Assembly (NCBI GenBank): GCA_947259885.1
Contig: CAMYNW010000002.1
Span: 124,001-188,000, forward strand
DNA: 64,000 bases
Reading direction: 5' to 3'
DNA from: an uncultured Gammaproteobacteria bacterium
GTDB taxonomy: Bacteria > Pseudomonadota > Gammaproteobacteria > Arenicellales > Poriferihabitantaceae
A program made the translations under genes and the position numbers. Within the stretch, counting starts at the first letter, position 1, and each line of letters begins with the position of its first letter. Of the stretch, positions 37,033 through 46,818 are shown in pieces. The notes under the pieces were generated by a model. That model was not told the origin of the DNA. It worked only from the letters and a program-made list of their open reading frames with translations, and made no database searches.

Positions 37033-38673
37033 ATGCGCAGCGGCGGCCAAATTCTAATCGATGGATTGATTCAGTACGGCGTAAACACGGCATTCTGTGT
37101 TCCGGGCGAGAGCTACCTAGGCGCGCTGGACGCTATGTACCAGCGAAGCAATCAAATACGTCTGATCACCTGCCGCCAGGAGGGCGGTGCAGCATACATG
37201 GCAGAAGCTTGGGGCAAATTGACGGACCAGCCCGGAGTTGTTTTCGTGTCTCGTGGTCCGGGTACGTCCAATGCCATGATTGGTATTCACACTGCGTTCC
37301 AGGACTCCACACCCTTGATCTGTTTCGTCGGTCAAATTTCGCGGCGCGATCGTGGCCGAGAGGCTTTTCAGGAACTTAACTATCATCGGGCCTTTGCGGG
37401 GATTGCAAAAAAGGTCATAGATATCGATGACGCAACAAGGATTCCTGAGCAGCTAAACCAGGCCTGGCAACATGCAACCACCGGGCGGCCGGGACCGGTG
37501 ATCGTTGTCCTGTACGAAGACATGCTCAAGGATGAGGCGGAAGTGGCGGACATCGTTTTCGAGAGCTCTTCCGACCCACAACACTTTCCTGCGTCACCCT
37601 CCTCCACAGCCACCGAAAAAGTGCAGGGCCTTTTGGCAGCGGCGAAACAGCCATTGGTTATTTGTGGAGACAGCAGCTGGGACCAAGAATGTGCCGAATT
37701 GGTGACTCGCTTTGCAGAACAGCAACAGCTTCCAATTGCCACTGCATTTCGCCGGCAGGACAGTATTGACAACAAGCACCCTCACTACGTTGGTGAGTTG
37801 GGTCTGGTGGCGCCACAATCTTTGATTGATTATTTATATCAATCGGATTTGTTACTGGTTGTTGGACCCCGGCTTGGCGATATCACCACTCAGGGATACA
37901 CGTTGCTGCAGCCGCCCCACGGCATCAAGGGACAAAAACTGGTGCACGTGCATTCGTCGGCAGAAGAAATCAATGCAGTGTATCGCGCCGATTTCTCCAT
38001 CGTGAGTGACAGCAAAACGTTTCTTGAAGCCATGGTTGAATTTGGTTCAGCCTCGATCGATCGTAACCAAATCATTGACAACCTGCACCGGGGATATTTG
38101 AATTTCGTCACCACGCCACGTCCGGTAGAGAATGGCGTACGGATGGACCGGGTCATGGAGTTTCTTCGTGATCGTCTTCCGGACGACACCATTATTACTA
38201 ATGGGGCCGGAAACTATACAACCTGGCCTCAACGACACTATCAGTTCAGGTTGGCCAATACCCAGCTTGCGCCGACTAATGGCTCCATGGGATATGGGGT
38301 ACCGGCAGCGGTCGCGGCGCAGCTTGCACGATCCGACTCCGTTGTAGTTTCGTTCTCTGGAGACGGTTGCTTTCTGATGAACGGCCAGGAGGTGGCAACC
38401 GCTGTTCAATACCAGTTACCGATCCTGTTTCTGGTTATCAACAACAACCAATATGGCACTATTCGAAGTCATCAGGAAAGACATTACCCTGGGCGGGTGA
38501 TCGGGACCGATCTTGTCAATCCTGACTTTGCGGCTTTGGGACGGGCTTTTGGGGTAAATGGCTATATCGTAAAAGAGACCGAAGAGTTCGAAGCTGTCTT
38601 TGAAGAGGCGCTAGCCGCGGAAGGCCCAGCGTTAATTGAAATCCTGCAGGCAGCGCAGACTCCATCAGCCTGA
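37033..38673 (+). CDS. Thiamine pyrophosphate-dependent enzyme (acetolactate-synthase-like)
   Basis: GVNTAFCVPGESYLGALDAMY, CRQEGGAAYMAEAWGKLT, FSGDGCFLMNGQEVATAVQYQLPILFLVINNNQYG (ThDP motif). Confidence 0.9.
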   Translation: MRSGGQILIDGLIQYGVNTAFCVPGESYLGALDAMYQRSNQIRLITCRQEGGAAYMAEAWGKLTDQPGVVFVSRGPGTSNAMIGIHTAFQDSTPLICFVGQISRRDRGREAFQELNYHRAFAGIAKKVIDIDDATRIPEQLNQAWQHATTGRPGPVIVVLYEDMLKDEAEVADIVFESSSDPQHFPASPSSTATEKVQGLLAAAKQPLVICGDSSWDQECAELVTRFAEQQQLPIATAFRRQDSIDNKHPHYVGELGLVAPQSLIDYLYQSDLLLVVGPRLGDITTQGYTLLQPPHGIKGQKLVHVHSSAEEINAVYRADFSIVSDSKTFLEAMVEFGSASIDRNQIIDNLHRGYLNFVTTPRPVENGVRMDRVMEFLRDRLPDDTIITNGAGNYTTWPQRHYQFRLANTQLAPTNGSMGYGVPAAVAAQLARSDSVVVSFSGDGCFLMNGQEVATAVQYQLPILFLVINNNQYGTIRSHQERHYPGRVIGTDLVNPDFAALGRAFGVNGYIVKETEEFEAVFEEALAAEGPALIEILQAAQTPSA

Positions 38674-38711
38674 GGAAAGCCGGGAACTCACAGGTTACCG
38701 CCTACTCCTTG

Positions 38712-39443
38712 TCAATGCTTAGAAGATAAGGCTTCATCCTGCGCCAGCATATCTCTAATTGACTGCTCAATCTGACCACCACAGTATAGCTGCCCATGCT
38801 CAGCCTCTTGTCGCTCGATAAAATCGCGCACGATCGGGTCAGATTCGATCCTGACAACTAAAGCCGAGATTTTTGGCGCAGTGACTTTAAAATCAGTATG
38901 GAGTTGTGGCAGGCACCGACACATCGTACCAAACAGTGCGGTTATCGCGATATCAGCGCAATTTTCCTGGTCTGGATTCAAAAGAAAACCAGCGTCTCTC
39001 CGCAGACCATTGCGTTCACCGGTCGCTTCAAAAATCCGCATCCATTTTTTCAATCTATCAGTGCGAAACGATATCCACTGTTCATGTTCCCACATCTTCG
39101 AACCGTTGGCATTCGTGAGATCCGACAGGACATCATTACAGTCCAACAGAGTTTTTAGCACTAAAGCTCTCTTGTACGGACCCGATGGCAAGTAACCGAG
39201 CCTCTCAGACAGGTACATCATAATCGCTGGCATTTGTGCAATAAAGGTTCCGTTAATGCAATCCTTCAGAAAGGGTGGCGCCATTGCGGGAATACCTTGT
39301 GTCTTTGCAGAGGAGTCTTTGAACGCAAGGGTTTCTTCACTGCTCGCAATCTGGTACTCCGCCCCGGCATGCTCAAGCAACAGTTGAACGAAAGCCCCAC
39401 GAAACGGGAGCGGCCAGTAGTATAGTTTATACGCAATGGTCAT
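38712..39443 (-). CDS. Glutathione S-transferase family protein
   Basis: YKLYYWPLPFRGAFVQLLLEHAGAEYQI...AMMYLSERLGYLP-type N-terminal thioredoxin fold. Confidence 0.8.
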   Translation of the reverse strand: MTIAYKLYYWPLPFRGAFVQLLLEHAGAEYQIASSEETLAFKDSSAKTQGIPAMAPPFLKDCINGTFIAQMPAIMMYLSERLGYLPSGPYKRALVLKTLLDCNDVLSDLTNANGSKMWEHEQWISFRTDRLKKWMRIFEATGERNGLRRDAGFLLNPDQENCADIAITALFGTMCRCLPQLHTDFKVTAPKISALVVRIESDPIVRDFIERQEAEHGQLYCGGQIEQSIRDMLAQDEALSSKH

Positions 39444-39489
39444 AGTTTTTCCGTTGTATCAACACTACCCAATATCACCAAGTGTAAGA

Positions 39490-40350
39490 TTAGTCCAATA
39501 GCTGATCAGATCGCATACCGTCGAAGTGGTTTTCGTGATGTTCCTTGGTTACCTTTCCATATAAATCCTTGACCCGATACATGCTGCCAATTACACCAGG
39601 TTGTTCGGTAAATGACATGATCAAAAGCAATCGATCTCTCTGACCTGTGTTTTTGGTGACCTGGTGCAGAGAAAACCGTCCAAGAAAAATCTGCAGATCC
39701 CCTGCATTGAGCCCTAACTGCTTTATCCTTTTGCTGTCGCCTCGGAGCACCTGCCTGACATCGTCATAACATTCATCCCCAGGTTTTCGGAGATTTGGAA
39801 CATATTCAAATATGCCACCGGCATCAGACGGCTGCAGCAACATTGTAATCGTGAACTCGTTAGTGTCGAAATGCCAGTTGAACTGCTGCCCGGGTCGACT
39901 CACGTTTACAATCATATTGGAGATCGGATCGTGGTAGATATAAAGTTCTTTCTTCCCGAGGCAATCAGCTATAAAGCGCATCAGAGGCACCCATAAATAT
40001 ATTCTTCGCGATACCGTATCTTCATCAAAAAGATCAGCAGTAATGAAGCCATTACTGCGTTCAAGAAATATATTTCTGGGATGATCCAGCGGCAGTTCAG
40101 CGGCTCCCGTTCCCAGATATATATTACATTTCTTATTTGGAGAGTAGTAGGCCTTCGATTGTCGCAGCTTGGCCTCTCCTAATAGCGCTTGTAATCCCAC
40201 CTTACTGAAGAAATTGTGCACCACTGCACAGCCATCCTCTGCGAGCTCACCCTGGACACTTTCGATTAGCGCCTTTCGCAGTGGGTTGTCCAGTTCATCT
40301 ATAGGGTACCTTGCGTGATCAATGATATCTCGACACTTAATATCTGACAT
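39490..40350 (-). CDS. Fe(II)/2-oxoglutarate-dependent oxygenase (paralog A)
   Basis: NWHFDTNEFTITMLLQPSDAGGIFEYVPN ... GRFSLHQVTKNTGQRDRLLLIMSF: HxD...H plus Arg. Confidence 0.8.
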   Translation of the reverse strand: MSDIKCRDIIDHARYPIDELDNPLRKALIESVQGELAEDGCAVVHNFFSKVGLQALLGEAKLRQSKAYYSPNKKCNIYLGTGAAELPLDHPRNIFLERSNGFITADLFDEDTVSRRIYLWVPLMRFIADCLGKKELYIYHDPISNMIVNVSRPGQQFNWHFDTNEFTITMLLQPSDAGGIFEYVPNLRKPGDECYDDVRQVLRGDSKRIKQLGLNAGDLQIFLGRFSLHQVTKNTGQRDRLLLIMSFTEQPGVIGSMYRVKDLYGKVTKEHHENHFDGMRSDQLLD

Positions 40351-41180
40351 TAGCCCGCTACCGAATTTTCCAGATCAGCGATCCTGGGCCCGTAATGCAG
40401 GATGCTGGAGTCAAGACTTCCCGCGAAATTAGGCTGGGTGTTATATCCAAGGATTGCTTGCAATCTGCGCACTAATCCCGCAACTTCAGTTACCCTGTGT
40501 AAGGAGTAGTGCCCGCGGAATAAGCTGAGAGTTCCTGGTTTCAGATTTAAACTTTTAACTCGGCTAGACTCACCATCCAAAACCGAACGCACCATATCAA
40601 AGTTCTCGTTTTCATCCGTGCGTATATTAGGGACATATTCGAAAACACCTCCTGCTTCCGGCGCCTGCAGCAGAAGAGTCGTCACCATATTTCCACCGTC
40701 AAAATGCCATTGCTGGCAGCCTCCTGAATCCATTACTGAAATATTAAGCGACTGATATCTATCCTGGTTTCGATACACGGGTACTTGTAGCACTCTCCCG
40801 AGAAAATCCGTCATCAAAGGCGAGCGATACAGCTGATATAACAGGTGTTCAGGTGGAATCAGATCTGCCGCCACCTGGCTCAGATTACGACGTCCTTTGC
40901 GCTGAGTGGGATGTCTATCATCAGATTTATACTGTTCGCCGATGCGATAATTGAAAAAATAGGGAGAGACCTCGGACGGACCTGGAAAAGCAAATTCTAC
41001 CAGTGAATCTGCCTGCTCCACCATCTCCAGTCGTGTTGCATCAGAAACAAATTGATCCAACGTACACGACCCATCGTGCTGCATCGATTCACGAATCGAA
41101 CCAATAAACTCAACCCCTTCATTTGAATCAAGTTTGTTTAATGGATATCGCTCCAGATTGATGATTTCTGCAATTTTCAT
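40350..41180 (-). CDS. Fe(II)/2-oxoglutarate-dependent oxygenase (paralog B)
   Basis: QWHFDGGNMVTTLLLQAPEAGGVFEYVPNIR ... RGHYSLHRVTEVAGLVRRLQAILGY: HxD...H plus Arg; TAATG overlap with paralog A. Confidence 0.8.
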   Translation of the reverse strand: MKIAEIINLERYPLNKLDSNEGVEFIGSIRESMQHDGSCTLDQFVSDATRLEMVEQADSLVEFAFPGPSEVSPYFFNYRIGEQYKSDDRHPTQRKGRRNLSQVAADLIPPEHLLYQLYRSPLMTDFLGRVLQVPVYRNQDRYQSLNISVMDSGGCQQWHFDGGNMVTTLLLQAPEAGGVFEYVPNIRTDENENFDMVRSVLDGESSRVKSLNLKPGTLSLFRGHYSLHRVTEVAGLVRRLQAILGYNTQPNFAGSLDSSILHYGPRIADLENSVAG

Positions 41181-41263
41181 CTGAAATACCTTGGTATCCG
41201 CCTTTCTGAGAATATACTGTAAGCTAAAGGTAAATGTCAGTAACGCGTCTGGGGAAAACCCAT

Positions 41264-41476
41264 ATGATCAGCAGACGAGGATTTATTAGATCCCTCCTCA
41301 CGACGGTAGCAAGTACCATAACGATGGGCGCCGCATTCCGGTCAAGCTCAAACGCCATAGCATCCCCTGGAAAACTAGTGATTGCGCATCGCGGGGTCGC
41401 CGTATCGTGCTGTGTCTCCGCACTGTTTTTTACCCAAATCACTCTGGCGGACAATTGTTTTTTGCGATTACACTAG
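41264..41476 (+). pseudogene. Truncated glycerophosphodiester phosphodiesterase-like remnant with Tat-like signal
   Basis: MISRRGFIRSLLTTVASTITMGAAFRSSSNAIASPGKLVIAHRG then unrelated sequence. Twin-arginine leader plus the (K)xVIAHRG opening of GDPD proteins, no catalytic remainder. Confidence 0.5.
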
Positions 41477-41510
41477 GGTTGCTGAATTCTGATATCAAAT
41501 AAATTAATCC

Positions 41511-42290
41511 ATGCTCAAAAACAAGATCGCGATCATTACAGGCGCCTCGCAGGGAATTGGGTTTGCCTGTGCTAAACGTTTTATCGGAGAGGGTGCTACG
41601 GTTGTTCTATCAGACATCAATGACGAGATCGGTGAGGCTTCCGCAAAAGATTTGGGGGAGAAAGCCGTTTTCCAGCATTGCGATGTTCGCAGTCGTGCGC
41701 AGATTCAATCTCTTTTCGATTTTACCGTTGAAAACTTCGGTCGAGTAGATACGGTTATTGCAAATGCAGGTATTGTCCATGCCGCCGATATTCTGGAGCT
41801 GAAGGAAGAGGATTTTGACCGGGTGATCGAGATTAATCTCAAAGGCGTGTTTCTTACCGGGCAGATTGCCGCCCAAACCATGATCAAACAATCTCCCGAC
41901 GAGAATGACAGCCGCGGCACGATTATCAACATGTCATCAGTGAACGCTGTACTGACGATCCCGGCAATTGCTCCTTATGTAATTGCCAAAGGCGGCGTGA
42001 ATCAGTGGACCAAGGTTCTGGGAATTCGAATGGCGCCTGAAAAAGTTCGAGTCAATGCTATTGGCCCCGGTTCGATTAATACAGAAATGTTCCAGTCGGT
42101 AGCCGACAATCCTCAGAAAATGGCTGAAGTCATGTCACGCACCCCGATGGAACGAGCCGGAGAGCCCGATGAAGTCGCCAAGGTCGCGGTATTTCTGGCC
42201 AGCCATTATTCAAGCTATGTGACCGGCCAGACCGTTTACCCAGATGGTGGCCGAATGGGTTTGAACTACGTGGTTCCGGTTAAGTCCTGA
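41511..42290 (+). CDS. Short-chain dehydrogenase/reductase
   Basis: IAIITGASQGIGFACAKRF, NAGIVHAADI, YVIAKGGVNQWTK. Confidence 0.94.
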   Translation: MLKNKIAIITGASQGIGFACAKRFIGEGATVVLSDINDEIGEASAKDLGEKAVFQHCDVRSRAQIQSLFDFTVENFGRVDTVIANAGIVHAADILELKEEDFDRVIEINLKGVFLTGQIAAQTMIKQSPDENDSRGTIINMSSVNAVLTIPAIAPYVIAKGGVNQWTKVLGIRMAPEKVRVNAIGPGSINTEMFQSVADNPQKMAEVMSRTPMERAGEPDEVAKVAVFLASHYSSYVTGQTVYPDGGRMGLNYVVPVKS

Positions 42291-42300
42291 GGATAATTTT

Positions 42301-43458
42301 ATGGCCGATCCGGAGCAGCTTGAAAGCATCCGGCAGGGCGTCCGCGCCCTGTGTCAGAAATTTGATGAACAGTATTGGCTCGGCCTCGACACCAGTCGCG
42401 ACTATCCTACAGAATTTGTCGGCGCACTCACCAAAGAGGGATACCTCGCAGCACTGATTCCAGAAGAATATGGCGGTTCCGGTCTGGGTCTGAGAGAAGC
42501 CTGCGCGATTCTAGAAGAAATTAGTTTTTCCGGCGGCCACCCGGGCGCTTGTCATGCTCAGATGTATGTTATGGGATCGGTACTCAAGCACGGATCGGAA
42601 GCGCAAAAACAACAATATTTGCCGAAAATCGCCAGCGGGGAGTTGCGCATGCAAAGCTTCGGCGTCACCGAACCCAGTACCGGCACAGATACTACCAGTC
42701 TTAAAACCAGCGCGCGTCGTGAGGGCGATCAATACATTGTCAACGGCCAGAAGGTCTGGATCAGTCGCGTACAGCACTCTGACCTTATGTTGCTGCTTGC
42801 TCGAACCAAACCAAAGCATGAGTCCACAAGAAAAACCGACGGCCTGTCCACCTTTATCGTTGATCTGAATCAGGCGGTAGGAAACGGACTTACCGTACAG
42901 CCCATCGATTCGATGATAAATCACCACTCATGCGAACTGTTTTTCGACAACCTTTCCATCCCGGCTGAAAATTTGTTAGGACAGGAACACAACGGATTTC
43001 GCGTGGTCATGGATAGCATGAACGCAGAACGCATTCTGATCGCTGCAGAATGTATTGGAGACGGCAGGTTTTTCGTCGACAAGGCAGTAAAATATGCCAA
43101 CGAACGTGAGGTATTTGGCCGCGCTATCGGTCAGAATCAAGGCGTGCAGTTTCCTATCGCCCGCTGCCATACTGCGATCCAAGCCGCTAGTCTGATGGTA
43201 GAGAAAGCTGCAGACTTATTTGACCAAGGTCAATCATGCGGGCCGGAAGCTAATATGTCTAAGATGCTGGCTTCGGAAGCCAGCTGGAATGCCGCCGATA
43301 TGTGTATGGAAGTCCACGGTGGATTTGCTTTCGCGCGCGAATATCATATTGAGCGTAAATTTCGCGAAACCCGACTATATCGAACCGCTCCGATTTCTAC
43401 CAACTTTATTCTCAGTTACATTGCTGAACATGTATTGGGGCTTCCACGCAGTTTCTAG
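42301..43458 (+). CDS. Acyl-CoA dehydrogenase
   Basis: AALIPEEYGGSGLGLREACAILEEIS, FGVTEPSTGTDTTSLKTSA, EVHGGFAFAREYHIERKFRETRLYRTAPISTNF. Confidence 0.95.
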   Translation: MADPEQLESIRQGVRALCQKFDEQYWLGLDTSRDYPTEFVGALTKEGYLAALIPEEYGGSGLGLREACAILEEISFSGGHPGACHAQMYVMGSVLKHGSEAQKQQYLPKIASGELRMQSFGVTEPSTGTDTTSLKTSARREGDQYIVNGQKVWISRVQHSDLMLLLARTKPKHESTRKTDGLSTFIVDLNQAVGNGLTVQPIDSMINHHSCELFFDNLSIPAENLLGQEHNGFRVVMDSMNAERILIAAECIGDGRFFVDKAVKYANEREVFGRAIGQNQGVQFPIARCHTAIQAASLMVEKAADLFDQGQSCGPEANMSKMLASEASWNAADMCMEVHGGFAFAREYHIERKFRETRLYRTAPISTNFILSYIAEHVLGLPRSF

Positions 43459-43472
43459 GGAACAATATTAAA

Positions 43473-44591
43473 ATGACCGGCGCACTTGATGGCATTCTTG
43501 TTGTAGCAATTGAACAAGCTGTGGCAGCCCCTTATTGCAGTACTCGGTTGCGTGAAGCGGGTGCAAGAGTGATTAAAATTGAACGGGCGGGTGGTGACTT
43601 TGCTCGCGGCTATGACTCGGTAGCGGGTGGCGACAGTTCTTATTTTTTCTGGCTCAACCAGGGCAAGGAATCGTTGGTTATGGACTTTAAACAGCCTGAT
43701 GACGCCGCCCTGCTGCATCGAATTCTTGCGAAGGCCGATGTGCTGATCCAGAACTTGGCGCCTGGGGCTATGTCACGAGCGGGCTTCGATCTGGTCAAAC
43801 TGCGTAAGCAATATCCACAACTGATCACTTGCGATATATCAGGGTATGGGCATGGCGAAGCTGTAGCGGGAATGAAAGCCTATGATTTTCTGGTTCAAGC
43901 AGAAACAGGATTAGTCAGCGTCTCAGGGGGAGAAAACGAACTCGGTAGGATCGGGATATCAATATGTGATATCGGCGCCGGCATGACTGCCCATGCCGGG
44001 ATTCTTGAGGCGCTGCTCCAAAGAGCCGGAAATGGGATTGGCTCTGCGGTAGAAGTCTCTTTGTTCGGCGTGACTGCGGATTGGATGACTGTACCGCTGC
44101 TGCACTATGACTATGGTGGCAAAGCGCCTCCCAGAGCGGGTTTAAACCATCCATCTATTGCGCCCTATGGTGGGTATTATGCCAAGGGAGGAGAGATTGT
44201 AATCATCGCAATTCAGAATGAACGCGAATGGCAACGCTTTTGCGAGATTGTGCTTGAGACACCCGAGCGGGCTGGTTCAGAAGAATTCTGCAGCAACAAT
44301 CAACGGGTCGCCAATCGGTCCGCACTGGATGCGATGATCCATGACGTGACTCAAACTCTGGAACAACTTGAGTTGGTAGCCCGTTTGCAGAAGGCGGACA
44401 TCGCGTTTGGCTCCGTTAACAGTGTTGAGGACTTCTCCAGGCACCCCGCTCTACAGCGTCGCCACGGAAAATCCTCAAATGGTATTTCTGTAAATTATCC
44501 TAAGCGACCGATGGGAACTCCCCATAACTCCGCGGCAGCCCCGAGCGTTGGACAACACAGCGATGCTATCAGAGAGGAATTCGACCTGTGA
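43473..44591 (+). CDS. CaiB/BaiF family (class III) CoA transferase
   Basis: VVAIEQAVAAPYCSTRLREAGARVIKIERAGGDFARGYD, LNQGKESLVMDFKQ, DISGYGHGEAVAGMKAYDFLVQAETGL. Confidence 0.95.
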   Translation: MTGALDGILVVAIEQAVAAPYCSTRLREAGARVIKIERAGGDFARGYDSVAGGDSSYFFWLNQGKESLVMDFKQPDDAALLHRILAKADVLIQNLAPGAMSRAGFDLVKLRKQYPQLITCDISGYGHGEAVAGMKAYDFLVQAETGLVSVSGGENELGRIGISICDIGAGMTAHAGILEALLQRAGNGIGSAVEVSLFGVTADWMTVPLLHYDYGGKAPPRAGLNHPSIAPYGGYYAKGGEIVIIAIQNEREWQRFCEIVLETPERAGSEEFCSNNQRVANRSALDAMIHDVTQTLEQLELVARLQKADIAFGSVNSVEDFSRHPALQRRHGKSSNGISVNYPKRPMGTPHNSAAAPSVGQHSDAIREEFDL

Positions 44592-45442
44592 CTACGCCCA
44601 CTCTTGACTCTGAGGTCCTTCACAAGTGGATTGGTAAGTCTGAACAACGGCAGGACTCTATCACTATGCAGCCCGCTCAGTTCATGCAGGCTACCCTGGA
44701 CCGTGAACCTAGTCTACAGAACGGCGATGCACTGCCACTCGGTTGGCATTGGCTTTACTTTCTGGAAGCCAGACCAATGTCAGAACTAGGACGGGACGGC
44801 CATCCGGCTGTGGGAGGATTTCTGCCGCCAGTTGCACTACCGAGAAGGATGTGGGCCGGGTCTCGTCTTGAATTCCACAGCCCGATCAGGCTTGGCGATT
44901 CCGTTCGCAAGGTCTCCACCATTAAGGCCCTGAAGCTTAAATCCGGCAAGTCAGGAAAGCTTTGCTTCGTGACCGTTTTGCATCAATACTTTCGTAAGCA
45001 GGATAAATTGATAACTGAAGAACACGACATTGTTTACAGAGAAGACCCAGCGCCGGGAGCAGCGTTGCTCATTCCACCAGTGGCAGGATCAGATGCTGAA
45101 ATACAACGTTCAATAGTCCCCTCGCCGGTATTACTTTACCGATATTCGGCGTTAACTTTTAATGGCCACAGGATTCATTACGACATCGACTACTGTCGCG
45201 ATGTAGAAGGCTACCCTGGTCTGGTTTTTCATGGGCCCCTAAGTGCCACCCTGCTACTCGACCTGGCGTCTGAAACCGCTGGCGCCGAAACGATCAACCA
45301 CTTCAAATTTCGCGCGATCAGCCCGCTGTACGCTGATCGCCCGTTTACAATTAATTTGAAAAAAAATACTGAAGGATTTGCGCTCTGGGCAACCAATCCC
45401 GATGGGCATCTCGCAATAAATGCCAGTGTTGTACTTCGCTAA
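44588..45442 (+). CDS. FAS1-type/MaoC-like acyl-CoA dehydratase (mesaconyl-C4-CoA hydratase-like)
   Basis: WHWLYFLEARPMSELGRDGHPAVGGFLPPVALPRRMWAGSRLEFH; GTG start overlapping the CoA-transferase stop. Confidence 0.85.
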   Translation: MTTPTLDSEVLHKWIGKSEQRQDSITMQPAQFMQATLDREPSLQNGDALPLGWHWLYFLEARPMSELGRDGHPAVGGFLPPVALPRRMWAGSRLEFHSPIRLGDSVRKVSTIKALKLKSGKSGKLCFVTVLHQYFRKQDKLITEEHDIVYREDPAPGAALLIPPVAGSDAEIQRSIVPSPVLLYRYSALTFNGHRIHYDIDYCRDVEGYPGLVFHGPLSATLLLDLASETAGAETINHFKFRAISPLYADRPFTINLKKNTEGFALWATNPDGHLAINASVVLR

Positions 45443-45487
45443 TCAGAACGATTTTGTGACATTGCCCCGATCACAATACTAAAATAG

Positions 45488-45515
45488 AAAAAGCCCCGAT
45501 ATCTCGGAGCTTTTT
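45488..45515. terminator. Bidirectional intrinsic terminator between convergent genes
   Basis: AAAAAGCCCCGATATCTCGGAGCTTTTT: stem AAAAAGC(C)CCGA/TCGG(A)GCTTTTT, A/T tracts on both sides, between convergent CDSs. Confidence 0.8.
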
Positions 45516-45537
45516 AATTTAATTATCGAGTAACTGC

Positions 45538-46611
45538 TTAGTTCGGTATTTCGCCTTGTACCCCTTCAACGTAATAATTCATGCCAAGCAGAATACCGTC
45601 GTCGATGATCTCCCCCTCCTTAGCGACCATCTCTCCGGCCTGATTCTTAAGCGGCCCCTGGAAAGGGTGTAGTGCACCACTCGCAATATCATTTCGAACC
45701 GCTTCTGCAGCCGTCTGAACTTCGGCCGGGACCGCTTCACCATATGGCGCTATCACCACCATTCCAGGCGCCAATCCATCCCATGTATCTTCTGATTTCC
45801 AACTACCGTCCATAGCCGCCTTTACCCGTGCAACATAATACGGGCCCCAGTCATCGACAATTGCCGTGAGCTGCGCCTTGGGTGCAAATCCAGACATGTC
45901 GGAGGCCTGCCCGAAAGCATACACTCCACGTTGTTCGGCTACCTGAAGTGGTGCCGGTGAATCTGTATGTTGAGTAATGATATCAGCACCCTGGTCAATC
46001 AGTGCTTTGGCCGCATCGCCTTCTTTACCGGGGTCATACCATGAGTTAACCCAAACCACCTTAACTATGGCCTCAGGATTAACCTTGCGCATAGCAATGG
46101 TGAAAGCATTTATTCCGCGAATCACCTCAGGAATTGGAAAGGACGCGATATAACCTACCACACCACTTTTCGACATGTGACCAGCTATCGTTCCTATGAC
46201 AGCCCTGCCTTCATAAAATCGACCTGAATAGGTGCTGACATTGTCTGCCCGTTTGTAACCTGTAGCATGCTCAAACTTAACGTTTGGGAACTGCTTGGCA
46301 ACTTTAACCGTCGGATTCATATAGCCGAATGACGTTGTAAAGATCACGTTGTGCCCACTTGATGCAAGCTTGCGAATTACTCGTTCCGCGTCAGCTCCTT
46401 CCGCCACGCTCTCAACAAAACTGGTTTCGACTCCCAACTCCTGTTCCACCTGCTGACGTCCTTTATCATGACGGTAAGTCCATCCGTGATCTCCTACAGG
46501 GCCGACATAAACAAATCCAACCTTAGTATCTGCGGCATGCACAGAGCCAAAAACCATGCCGGCGGACAGCACTGCGCAGGCGATTGATTTTATGAATATT
46601 CTTTTTTGCAT
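45538..46611 (-). CDS. BMP-family ABC transporter substrate-binding protein
   Basis: Signal peptide, TKVGFVYVGPVGDHGWTYRHDKGRQQVEQELG, VIFTTSFGYMNPTVKVAKQFPNVKFEHATGY. Confidence 0.93.
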   Translation of the reverse strand: MQKRIFIKSIACAVLSAGMVFGSVHAADTKVGFVYVGPVGDHGWTYRHDKGRQQVEQELGVETSFVESVAEGADAERVIRKLASSGHNVIFTTSFGYMNPTVKVAKQFPNVKFEHATGYKRADNVSTYSGRFYEGRAVIGTIAGHMSKSGVVGYIASFPIPEVIRGINAFTIAMRKVNPEAIVKVVWVNSWYDPGKEGDAAKALIDQGADIITQHTDSPAPLQVAEQRGVYAFGQASDMSGFAPKAQLTAIVDDWGPYYVARVKAAMDGSWKSEDTWDGLAPGMVVIAPYGEAVPAEVQTAAEAVRNDIASGALHPFQGPLKNQAGEMVAKEGEIIDDGILLGMNYYVEGVQGEIPN

Positions 46612-46818
46612 ATTGTTGAATTCTCCAGTAGAGGTTCTTCGATTTGAAGTAGAACGAAACGAATTATTGTATCAAAAATGCCAGGGGACAATTCAGCTCC
46701 CCCGACTGGCCTTGTCTGTTTAAAGGCGCTCCGAGAAAACATCATGTTAGAGCATATATATAGATCTGAATTTAGGTAGCTGACCTAATTCCCTAATCTT
46801 GGCGCGATCATAAAGGTA

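Noticed and set aside
39490-41180. Possible non-heme iron halogenases
   Set aside because: Both paralogs retain the HxD carboxylate (WHFD), whereas 2OG halogenases typically replace Asp with Gly/Ala.
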